DNA from: Rhizoclosmatium globosum
Taxonomy: Eukaryota > Chytridiomycota > Chytridiomycetes > Chytridiales > Chytriomycetaceae
Length of the DNA: 64,000 nt
Assembly: GCA_002104985.1 (NCBI GenBank)
Contig: MCGO01000153.1
Coordinates: 1 to 64,000, forward strand
Direction: 5' to 3'
Shown here: piece by piece, positions 54,970 through 64,000 of the stretch
How the letters are laid out: every line of letters starts with the position of its first letter
Numbering within the stretch: position 1 is the first letter of the stretch
The notes under the pieces: generated by a model
Told to the model about the DNA's origin: nothing
Databases searched by the model: none
Seen by the model: only the letters and a program-made list of their open reading frames with translations
Translations under genes and position numbers: made by a program

Positions 54970-55962
54970 ATGAATCCGGCCAACATAACAGCTTATGAAA
55001 CATACAACCGTGATGTGGGGCCCATCTGTATTCTAGAAACATGGATCACAGTCGCAGTTTCTGTTGTTCAAGTCATGATTCTGGTCTACCTTGTTTCTAT
55101 CGACATCAAAGCCAGTTCATCCTGCAAGGCGATTTTCTCATCAGTCAATTTATTGCTTCTTTCTATCATTCTTTCAAACGTGCTCACGAACGTCTTTTAC
55201 TCAACAATGGCACTGCAGAATGATACTCGAATGGTTATCACCTACAATATTCTCGAAAATTTATTCTTTTTCGTTTGGATAATGCTGCTTCTGGTATATT
55301 GTTATAATCGTGGGGAACCTGTGGTTCAATTGATATTTCCAAGAATCAAACCTTTTCTGCACGCTCTCCTAACTATATTTATGGCGCTGGAGGGGATATA
55401 TTTCGTGTTTATCATCGCAACGGATTATATCGAAGAGAAAACCTACAGCTTTCCAGATGTGTTATTCGCTTTAAATATTGCTGGAACCATGATTCCGTTT
55501 GTTTTTGATTTCACTATTCTGATCAGCTACGCAATATACCTTCGCACTGTGCAAGAAATTCATCTTGATGTTGAGAAGCTGCGTATCATATCGCGTTATG
55601 GCATTCTTTCTTTCATTGCCTTTCAAACAGTCTTGATTGCGATAGTCGTATTGAATCTTGGCTCCACAAACACTATAACTTGGAATACTCTCCCTTTGTT
55701 TTACTTCTGTCTCCATTGCCAGAATCTAAGTCCACTTCTGTATATGTTTGTTCAACTTGCGATGAAATATTCCCTGCAACAAGAAAAACAGCAAAAGCTC
55801 AAGACGCAGACTGAGAAAATAGAAACAGCAAAACATAAAATATCGGATGCTGGGAAGGCGCATCATGGATCAACTGTACCATCTATTGTGAAAACAACTG
55901 TAGCATCCACCTCAGATGTTGAGCCGTTGCCCAGCTTGCGCCACTCGAAGCGTATAACGTGA
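54970..55962 (+). CDS. Seven-helix membrane protein, GPCR-like (A)
   Basis: A single exon from ATG 54970 encodes 330 residues. A short N-terminus with an N-glycosylation site (PANITAYE) precedes seven hydrophobic helices, for example TWITVAVSVVQVMILVYLV, LFFFVWIMLLLVYCY and LHALLTIFMALEGIYFVFI. The basic cytosolic tail of about 60 residues is rich in Lys, Gln, Ser and Thr (EKQQKLKTQTEKIETAKHK). Topology and length fit a G-protein-coupled-receptor-like protein, but I see no DRY or NPxxY motif, so the receptor label is provisional. It starts 78 bases after the stop of adaptor A on the same strand, and the similar gene at 57.4-58.5 kb is inverted. Confidence 0.65.
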   Translation: MNPANITAYETYNRDVGPICILETWITVAVSVVQVMILVYLVSIDIKASSSCKAIFSSVNLLLLSIILSNVLTNVFYSTMALQNDTRMVITYNILENLFFFVWIMLLLVYCYNRGEPVVQLIFPRIKPFLHALLTIFMALEGIYFVFIIATDYIEEKTYSFPDVLFALNIAGTMIPFVFDFTILISYAIYLRTVQEIHLDVEKLRIISRYGILSFIAFQTVLIAIVVLNLGSTNTITWNTLPLFYFCLHCQNLSPLLYMFVQLAMKYSLQQEKQQKLKTQTEKIETAKHKISDAGKAHHGSTVPSIVKTTVASTSDVEPLPSLRHSKRIT

Positions 55963-56102
55963 AATACATGACAATAACAAGAAAACTGGTAATTGGTTAT
56001 TCAACAATCGTGGGACCAATTATGCTTGTTGCAAACCGTGGGTCACAAGCCCCAAAACAAAATCAAAAAACCGCAGACCAATCAATTCTACAAAAAACCA
56101 GA

Positions 56103-57333
56103 ATGTCTAGTGCGCCTTTTGATAGTAATCCATTCCGTTCTTCCAACTTCACAGCGGGGCCTGCTGTCAATTCAATCACAAGCCACCCTTCTGAATTACC
56201 ACCATCATACGACAGCCACTTCATGGCCATATCTGGCGACAGCAGCAATACTCTAGAGTCTGATGAACGTCTTGCGGCTGAATTAGCTGCGATCGAACGT
56301 GATCTAAGTATGTCAACTGAGGAAGAACAGTCCCAAATTGAGGGCGATGAGTTGCTGGCCAGACAACTCTCCCTTTTCAGCGAGCCTGAAGTGCTGTCCA
56401 TCAAGGCTTCTGACAGAAAGGCTACGATCCGTAGGTTGCAAGAAGTATGTAAATTTTTGGAGTGTGAAACATGCTGACGAGATAACCCCAATCGAGTAGG
56501 AAGAAGATCAACGTCGAGCAAATGGTATAATATCATCTCTGCAGCAAACAGTCAACAAAGACAAGCCCCTTCCAACACCGCCGCCACAAACATTCACATA
56601 CTACTCGGGAACACCAAACCAAACCGTTCCCGGCTCAAGATTCACAACCGACCCAATCACATTGGACATCTGCGCATGGCCACACTGTATCGCCGTCTTT
56701 GATCCATCTACCCATGTATGCCTCTACTACACCAACATAACCTCAACAACCCCAGCAAAAAACCAGAAATACACGATCCAAAAGACATCCGTCGGTGGAC
56801 CTGCCCTCTTCATTCTGTCCCGCGTCGGGCACGACCACCACCAACGTAACAAACTCGCGCTCTTCGACACGTACATTGGAAAAGCTATCGTATGCACGCG
56901 TACACGCACTGGCTTGATCTTCTCAGCCATTAGTGGGAGCGAGAAACTGGGGTGGACTGATGGAGAGCTTCGTGTATTGAACGGGGTTTCTGGGTTCTTG
57001 AATGCTGTGGACCATCCTGGACATGTGGCGAGTTTGTTGTCGTATGTGGGGAAGAAGGTGGATGAGAGTGCGGGTGGTATGAATCCGGCGGATTTGTTTG
57101 CGTATGTGGAGAGTACGAATCGTGAGGTGGGTGGGCTGACGCGGTATCGTCTTAAGGTTGGTGGACGTGGGTTGGGTAAAGGCGATTTGGTTTGTGCTAG
57201 TTTCGTGGCAATGTTGGTTATGGAGTATACTACATCACAGCATGGTCACCACTACAATGGCAACCATGCTGGTTATAGCCAATGCGATCCTTATAAGTCT
57301 ACAGGGAGTTGGAACTGGGGTCAAACGAAGTAA
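56103..57333 (+). CDS. NPF/LPPxY/MIU-like adaptor with tubby-like C-terminal domain (paralogue B)
   Basis: Exons 56103-56444 and 56500-57333 give 391 residues. It is the shortest of three paralogues, with one NPF motif (SNPFRSSNF), the LPPSYDSH motif and acidic helices SDERLAAELAAIERDL and GDELLARQLSLF. The intron sits at the same place as in paralogue A, right after LQE and before EED. The C-terminal domain starts LDICAWPHCIAVFD, continues GKAIVCTRTRTGLIF and SGSEKLGWTDGELRV, and ends RLKVGGRGLGKGDLVCASF plus a hydrophobic helix. A His/Asn/Gly-rich tail of about 35 residues follows. It lies between the two seven-helix genes. Confidence 0.7.
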
Positions 57334-57356
57334 TTAAAAATGAAATCGAGTTTATA

Positions 57357-58497
57357 TCATTTCTTGCTTCCCTTCTCTAAAAGGCTGCTCTGTTGACGAG
57401 TTATCGAAGAAGATTGATGTTCATTCTGGCTTTGACTGCTGGAAGAGCTGTGTACTTGTTTCGTTGTCATTTTTGCCTTTTCAATTGACTCTACTCGATG
57501 AGCAGTGCTATTCCGCTTGGCTTTGATCAGCGCTACCTTCATCCATATTTGCAAGAAAACATCTAAATAATCTTAAATTTGTACGTTCTGAGTAAATATT
57601 GGGAATTCTTACAAGCTGTGTTGGGATTGATTGCAATGGCCTCGGATATCAGCAGAGCAACACACACCCCTGGATTAGTGTAATCAAAGACGACATATGA
57701 CGGTATGAGGATTGACAATTGACCAAGTAACAGAATAAACTCAGACCATGCACCAAATACGGCAATGATTTTGAATCGAGCAACATCCACAGAGCAAATG
57801 CTGTTACACTGAAGCTTGTTGAGGTACACAAGATAGCACAAAACAATAGTCGTATCAAAAAGAAGGAGATCTGTTGATGGAATCCACAAAGAAAATTGTT
57901 ATGACAATGGGTCCTGAGGTTTTGTCGTAAAAGGTATTATATACCTGCCACAGCTACATTCGTGATTGCATTATGCCATACGGTTAAAGGGTCTTGCATC
58001 GGATGATCGAAGGGAAGAATGCTTTGTGCGGTAAACATAGCGGTCAAGCTTGCCTCAGAAAGAACAAACAAGCCGAACAGAATCGGGGCGAGAAACTGTA
58101 TTCGTGGCGCAACGATTTCAATAATTGCAGTTCCTCGCACTTTCCATGAGTAATAAAGTATCGACACCCATTGTGTAAAGTTGCAAAATGAAGAGAGTAT
58201 GTTGTAAAACGCGTAGACGACTTTGTCATTTGTGTAATCAATCAAGTAGCCGCAGAGGTTTTGAAGACCGTTTGCAAACGCAATAATTGCAATCAGAATG
58301 TTGGCAGGTGTTGCTGCGCGTTTCCACGCGGATGGTTTGAAGGTGTAAAGTTCTTCAATATAGTACAGCAAAAGAAGCTGGAGCAGCGAACTTGCTACAC
58401 AAATATATGCACTGTAATTCCAAACACTTGTACTCAGGGCGTCGAAATTGTTGACGATCCAACTTCCGCTGTTGGTGCTGTTTGTTCTGTTTGACAT
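57357..58497 (-). CDS. Seven-helix membrane protein, GPCR-like (B)
   Basis: Exons 58497-57945, 57870-57613 and 57562-57357 give 338 residues. The N-terminus MSNRTNSTNSGSW carries N-glycosylation sites. Hydrophobic helices follow (YICVASSLLQLLLLYYI, ILIAIIAFANGLQNLCGYL, FLAPILFGLFVLSEASLTA, LLLFDTTIVLCYLVYL and others). The tail is Ser/Gln-rich with basic residues. Length, extracellular N-terminus and a phosphorylatable tail match protein A of the cluster, though direct sequence identity by eye is low. It converges on adaptor B (23 bases between stops) and is divergent from adaptor C (193 bases between starts), so a shared B/C promoter is possible. Confidence 0.65.
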
Positions 58498-58690
58498 ACG
58501 GAACAAAGAAATGAGTAATGGTAACAAAGGGATTTACTTATCTCAACGACTTCTATGGTATCTCCATTCAGTTTGAAGTAGTTAAGAAGATAAATTTGTT
58601 TGATAAGTGAAAGTGATTGACGGAACGAAACAGAGATTCTCATAGTATTCTTCACGTGTGTCCCGCCCAAAAACTCATTCTGAACAGTTC

Positions 58691-60642
58691 ATGTCAGACC
58701 TCCACAACCCGTTCGTCACGACCGACCAGCGGCAACAAACGCAAACGCCACTTTCATCAGCCAACCCTTTCGCGTCTCAGGGACAGCAGCAGCAACAGTT
58801 ATCTTCGAATCCCTTCAATCCATTCAATGTATCCACCGCCACAACACCCACTCCGAATCCATTCGCAAACCAGGCATCGTACCCCGTTCAGCCACTCCAG
58901 CCGATTCTTCCCAACAACCAGATCCAGTCGCAATTCCAGCCTCGCAACACTGTCACGCCAACTCTGCACGACCCCTTCACTTCCCTTTCGTACCAACTCT
59001 CGCCGGCCCTGCCCCCGCCCCAGCCATCGGCCCCAGCACTTCCACCGCGTCGCGCGCCACACCACCGAAGTCCATCGCAAGCATCAGACCTTCCTCCCGC
59101 GTACTCTTCCCCCACATCCTCTCCACCCCGCTCAATATCACCGGCCCCTCCTCCAGCCTTCAACCAACCACAAAACCTGACTTCATCCACTTCAACATCC
59201 CACAACGACCTCTCAACGTCCTCCTCAGACCTCCTCCGCCAACAACAACAACAACAACAACAATCTCACATAAAACAACTCGAAGAAGACGAACTCCTCG
59301 CGCGACGCCTCGTACAAGAAGAATCTGCAGCACTTCGTCGAACCCCTCGCGACACGACGACAGCAGCTGCTGGACCAACAGACGTCCCACCACGTCGAAC
59401 ATCCCTTCCAACACACACACGTTCTCAATCTCAGGATCGACATCGCGGTGTCTCCTCCGACCCTGCGAACGACGCGGAATTGGCGCGGATTCTGCAAGAG
59501 GTAATTAAAGTGGATGTTTCTTTTGAAGTGCTTTAACTTTATTGGGGCGGGTGGGTTTTTTTAGGAAGAAGACGCGGCGTTTGCGGAAGAGATTGCGAGT
59601 CAAGAAGGGAGTGGATATGGTGGTGGTGGCAGTGGTGGTGGTGGAGGGATGGGAGGAAGAAGTGAGGCTCGGAGGGGTAGTAGTCAATCTGGGAATGGTG
59701 GGTATTATTATGGTGCGTCGTCGCAACAACAGCCACCACCACCACCTGCAAGAGTTGTTACAAGGCGGAATACGGATACAGGTGGAAATGGTGGGTTCTT
59801 TAGTGTAACGGGAACACCCTCCCGAATGGCGTTTCGTCGGGCTTCAATGCGTGAGTCACCCGTCCCGTCATTTGGTGCACCGGTTCGGAGTCCTGGTGGC
59901 GTTGTGGGTAAACCGGGGCATTATTCGCCGTTCGAGGTTGAAGCGAATAGAGCGAGTCGGTTTTTAGGGGGTGAGTATCGGGACTTGGATGTGTGTTTTT
60001 GGGGCGGAGAGTGTGTCACTGTTTTGGAAGGGGCAGATGTTTTGTATTATGTGAATTTGGTGGGATGTGTTGTTGCTGGTGGGAGGGACGGTGTGTGGGT
60101 ATGTTTCTTGTGTGAATATTGTTTTGTGATCTGACTTTTTACACTAAATAGGAAGTGGTGCTGCAACGAAATAGTGCAGAAGGAGATAATGTGTATCAAA
60201 TGCGTGAGACTTTCAAGGGAAAAGTATTCCAAGTATATGGTGTGTGGTTTATTCAAGAGTGGTCACTTTAATAATCGCTTCTCACACAGATCCTGTTTCT
60301 GGAAAGGCAGTGAATTGTGCAAGAGGAGGAAAGAATGGAGCGCAGTTGGCATTCACGACATTGACAGGTTTGGAGAAGTTGTTGTGGGTGGAAGGGGAGA
60401 TGCGAGTAATGCCTGAAGCACCCAAAGGATTGTTTGGGAAATTGACAAGACGAGAGAGTGCCACGAGAGTATTGGGTCAAGATGGCGGAGACTTGGATTT
60501 GTGTGGGTATATTGTGAGAGAGGAAGGCGATAGGGATTTTGAGCTGCGGCGATTCCGGATACGTGTTGGAGGACGGGGATTAGGACGACTTGATTTAGTT
60601 GTTGCGAGTTTTGTTGGCAATGTTCTTCTTGGATCCAGCTAA
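58691..60642 (+). CDS. NPF/LPPxY/MIU-like adaptor with tubby-like C-terminal domain (paralogue C)
   Basis: Exons 58691-59500, 59565-60098, 60152-60239 and 60290-60642 give 594 residues, the longest paralogue. NPF motifs are abundant in the first 70 residues (HNPFVT, ANPFAS, SNPFNPFNV, PNPFANQ). DLPPAYSSP is the PPxY motif, and EDELLARRLVQEE and DAELARILQE are the acidic helices. The first intron is again between LQE and EED. The C-terminal domain starts DLDVCFWGGECVTVLE, is interrupted by two extra introns, and ends RIRVGGRGLGRLDLVVASF plus a hydrophobic helix. A Gly/Arg/Ser-rich segment (about residues 285-380) is unique to this copy. The start was set at ATG 58691, just before SDLHNPF. Confidence 0.7.
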
Positions 60643-60749
60643 GTAGTTTGTGGTGGGACATAATACAATTGTTCTGATTGGGTGGCTGTTTGCTGATTTG
60701 TTTCAAGTCTCCTTTTTCGTGGAGATTGATTTCACACACAAAGCAAACA

Positions 60750-62762
60750 ATGTCATCAGCCCCACGGCGGCCGTCGCTGTCTAATGCCCGCGCATCCGCA
60801 TCGCCTGTTGGAGTTCGACCCGTGCGAAGGACGAATGCGAATACAAGTACGATGAGTCAGCGGCCAGTGCTGTCATCGTCGTTTGGGTCCGGCTCAGGCT
60901 CGTCGTTGGCGGCCGGTCTTCCTCTGCATCCCACTACGAACCCTATTAGTGCGATGAATGCGATGAGTGCGATGAGTGCAATGAACAGTGCCGAGAAGCG
61001 GGCGAAGGCAGGCGACGACCCACTTGTCTTTGCCTTTGACGACCTGTCCTTTCTGTCGCCCGCCGCCGCATCGCTCGCTGAGTTTCCACCGCTGCCGAAC
61101 TCGAATTCAAACTCGAACTCGAATTCAATGCTGCCCCTGTTTGCTGCGAACCCTACCCTGTTCGTGCACCAGGGCCAGCAGCAGCAGGACGACCCCCTCG
61201 AACTCTATCTCAATCTGGACCAAGACAAACTCGAATCACTCGACATGTCAAATGTGAAAACTGCCTCGTTCGTGCCGACACAGCGAATCTCGTCAAACAC
61301 TCTCGCTGTTCCATCGCCTTTCAATGCAATCTATTCAGCCTCGGCCCCAGCCACCTTCTCCTTCCCTGCATACCACGATGACTTGGATGACGAATTCAAA
61401 GCTGAGAGTGTGGCTTCGTCTGTCTTTAGCACTCTTTTGATGGAAACTGTCGAACGCAGCCAACAGGAACAAATGCTGCGGAGTGCGAGTCCGCCGCTTG
61501 ATTTCAACGACTTGACAGGAAAAAGCAATGAAGCCAATTATAATCCACGGATAGGAAGTGTGAAGTTGGAACCTGGAGTCAAGAGGGAGAATTATGGAGA
61601 TGATGCTATGAGGATATCCAAGTCAGATCGGATAGTGAGACTTGATTGGATGGATCGTGGCGATGACGATGATAATGATGATGATGATTCCAGTGAAGAA
61701 GAAGGCGCTGGACTGTCTTACCCGCCGTCGTATCCCGCGTACCAATCAGATCAATCACAATCGTCCTCATACCCTTCCTTCACCCCTTCTTACCCTCCAT
61801 CATCTCAAACGGCTCTTCAACAAGTACCGGAAGAGAAGGAGAGGAGGAGGCGGGAACAGATGGATCTTGTTGACAGGGAGAGAGGGGAGTGGATGCTTCA
61901 ACACCAACAGATGCAGCTGAAGCAGCAGCAATTGGAACAACAGCAATTAGTAGCTATGGCTGCCGAGGAGTCTCGACAACTTCAACTGCAACAAGAACAG
62001 CAATTGAAACATCAAGAGCAACAGAAGCGGCAGCAGCAACAACAGCAACAACAGTTGTCGGGTCTTACTGCCAGATTGCGTCAACAACATTCTGCAATAC
62101 CTGTTCAGGCTCAAGCTCCTGCTGCCCATCCAATAATTCCCACAGTTTCAATATCATCACCTGCGGCGAGTTCCACAACTACTGCTACAGAATACGAAGA
62201 TCAAGAAGATGGTGACGAAGATGAAGACCCTGAGTACGTCAGTGACCTCGACAACGACATTGAATCCGACGAAGACGAAGATGACAACGAGCATGGAACA
62301 TCAGCCCGCCACTCTTCCCGCAACCGAACATCCCTATCCTCTTCTCACCCTACAACAGCAACATACTACCAAAACCACGCCCCAAAATTATCCCGCTCCT
62401 TCGCATCCCACACATCCTCTTCCACATCCCCACAACCCCGATCATCAACCCTCTCCCTCCTCCACAAAACCCACACTCCGTCCACACAACAACACCACCC
62501 GCACAACATGGACCCCTCCCGATCCCGAGACTACCAATGCCCCGTCTGTCACAAATGGTTCCTCCGGAGACAGGACCTACGCAGACATGAAGTCACACAT
62601 AGCAAAGTGAAGGCGTTTGAGTGTCCGCTTGGATGTGGAACTACGTTTGGGCGGAGCGATGCTTTGTCGAGGTGAGATATATTTTTTTTTTAAAAAAAAG
62701 AATGCTGATTGGTTTTTTTGTGTTGTAGGCATTTGAAGGCGAGACGATGTGTGCAAGACTGA
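60750..62762 (+). CDS. C2H2 zinc-finger transcription factor
   Basis: Exons 60750-62671 and 62729-62762 give 651 residues. Most of the protein is low-complexity: Ser-rich, then an Asp-rich patch, a long Gln tract (about residues 390-460) and acidic DEDEDPEYVSDLDND. The DNA-binding part is at the very end: finger 1 CPVCHKWFLRRQDLRRHEVTH (C-x2-C-x12-H-x3-H), then CPLGCGTTFGRSDALSRH, whose last ligand comes from the final 11-residue exon (HLKARRC), making a C2HC-type second finger. Without splicing, finger 2 would lose its last ligands. RSDALSRHL is a helix sequence typical of GC-rich target recognition. Gln and acidic tracts suggest transcription activation. Confidence 0.85.
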
Positions 62763-63308
62763 TTATGTGTAGCAAGAAAAGGAGGTGTTGTTTGAGGATG
62801 CGCGTATAGGTTGTAGTTATTGTTGCTGTGGTTTGCTTTTGATGGAGGGAATATGTTTGATAGTGATTTTTGTTTGTCTAGAGGTGTTGTGTTTTGTGTT
62901 GGGGACTTGTTTATTGTTCTGTTAGTTTCTTTTATTTTTTTTTTGTAGCCCCTTGTTTGGGAGTGGTATATGTAGAAAATCAATTTCATTCTTACTTGGC
63001 AACTTGGATACTGAATGCTGGGAAAAAGTTTTGCATATGGCAGTCACCAACCTGAAAAAAGTTTAACGCTAATTGAATAAGAGTTTCACTTAGATGTTTG
63101 TTACGTATCGAATTCCGTGCGGAAAAGCCCATTATGTACAATGTATATAAAATATGTCTCCAGATGCGATAACCTTTATTTGGAGTTCCTGTCCAACAGA
63201 TAAATTTTCTCGTAACAATTGTAGAGTAACTCCTTCGTTTCAACCGCCTTAAACCAATCTCAACCTCCCTGAACCTTACTTTATCCCCATCAGAGCCCTC
63301 AGTACCAA
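62763..63308. other. 3' intergenic region between converging genes
   Basis: About 550 bases lie between the C2H2 gene and the converging Ser/Thr-rich gene. The first half is T/G-rich on the plus strand, the second AT-rich, consistent with two 3' ends. Open frames are short. I see no RNA gene or repeat. Confidence 0.4.
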
Positions 63309-63969
63309 TCAAATCATCAGAAGTGCTGCAAACCCTGCAATATATGCAATCCCAATACTCAAAGCATTGCTTCTGGTTGTAGTAGCAGGAGCAACATAAT
63401 GGTGGTCGAACCTGAAGCTCGAAAGAACAGCACCATTGTACTTGTCGGAAAACTCCGCCATACAGTCCGGAGTGACTTTTCCGCATTTACCCCAATGAAT
63501 ATAATCTTGTCCGTCACACTGAGGAAGTGTTGCCGGAATGCTTGTCATCTGATTATATTTGCGAACTGTACACTCAGTATCGTCATACAAAGTATACAAA
63601 AACCCCATGTCGCTGTCGTCCTTAAAAACAGCATTGAAACTGGCTCCTGTTACGTTTATGGAGATAACACTTATTTGCGACGCACTGCGACGGTTTGAGC
63701 GGTATATAGGCAGTAGGAGTCCTCAAAGACGCTGACTGTTAGGATCTTGCCTGACATCAGATCCACGAGGTCGTCAGTGGTATGAGAGCAGAGGAGGGAT
63801 TCACTATATGTTCCGAGGGACTTGCACGTGATGTTCGACCAGTCGCGGAGGAACAAGTGGAAGAGTTGGTAAACGAAGGAACATAATTAGTGATTCCGAA
63901 AGTGGCAGTACCGGCAGCGCAGGTGCTGCTATTGAAGATGGTGAGTTGTTGGTAAGGTGCGAAAGACAT
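63309..63969 (-). pseudogene. Small Cys-containing surface protein, frame-broken
   Basis: From ATG 63969 the protein starts MSFAPYQQLTIFNSSTC and stays in one frame to about 63860. It must then change frame to continue LRDWSNITCKSLGTYSES and DSYCLYTAQTVAV, and again near 63675 to reach VTGASFNAVFKDDSDMGFL and the C-terminal part with ECTVRKYNQM, PQCDGQDYIHWGKCGK and a hydrophobic tail (IGIAYIAGFAALLMI). The second break is repaired by one extra A in an AAA run at about 63678. Paired cysteines, N-glycosylation sites, a Thr-rich linker and a hydrophobic C-terminus suggest a GPI-anchored surface protein like the gene at 21.1-22.6 kb. No family is recognised. Confidence 0.5.
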
Positions 63970-64000
63970 AATATTATTTTTTTTTGATTGAGGCGGCGTG

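Overview
The window looks like nuclear DNA from a fungus, most likely a zoosporic (chytrid-type) one. Genes are packed on both strands, with GT-AG introns mostly of 45-65 nt. The proteins are fungal in kind: a Zn2Cys6 regulator, a short tropomyosin, OPT peptide transporters, RAD52, S-formylglutathione hydrolase and Ser/Thr-rich proteins that may be GPI-anchored. A homologue of the spindle/centrosome protein HMMR and a long coiled-coil protein fit a lineage that keeps basal bodies. The chytrid placement is inference, and no rRNA or tRNA gene was recognised.

Layout. 0.5-8.6 kb holds three unrelated genes (ABCC transporter, N4BP2-like P-loop kinase, polyQ/SANT protein) that are all broken by many small frame breaks. 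9-18 kb: a Ser/Asp-rich protein, a small heat-shock protein divergent from tropomyosin, a small membrane protein, a Zn2Cys6 factor and a doubtful minus-strand gene. 18-25 kb: GNL1 GTPase, a Ser/Thr-rich surface protein, a Gln/Pro-rich protein and a small hydrophobic protein. 25-38.7 kb: a coiled-coil protein, an ankyrin remnant, RAD52, a large FG/ZZ-finger protein, a GNAT acetyltransferase, a tandemly duplicated membrane protein (one copy dead) and S-formylglutathione hydrolase. 38.9-47.2 kb: two OPT transporters with the same ten-exon structure, either side of a RING-vWA protein. 47.3-52.9 kb: the HMMR homologue. 53.3-60.7 kb: three paralogous soluble proteins alternating with two seven-helix membrane proteins. 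60.7-64 kb: a C2H2 factor and a frame-broken Ser/Thr-rich protein.

The most interesting unit is the 53-61 kb cluster. Each of its three soluble proteins has NPF motifs (EH-domain ligands), one LPPxY motif (WW/Rsp5-type ligand), acidic DExLAxxL helices like ubiquitin-binding MIU/UIM motifs, and a shared C-terminal domain of about 170-220 residues ending in a hydrophobic helix, resembling tubby/LURP/scramblase folds. They alternate with GPCR-like membrane proteins, which suggests a receptor-adaptor trafficking module. This is an inference from motifs and gene order.

Exon coordinates were derived by hand from splice sites and reading phase. Most multi-exon models close in frame; exceptions are stated in the entries.
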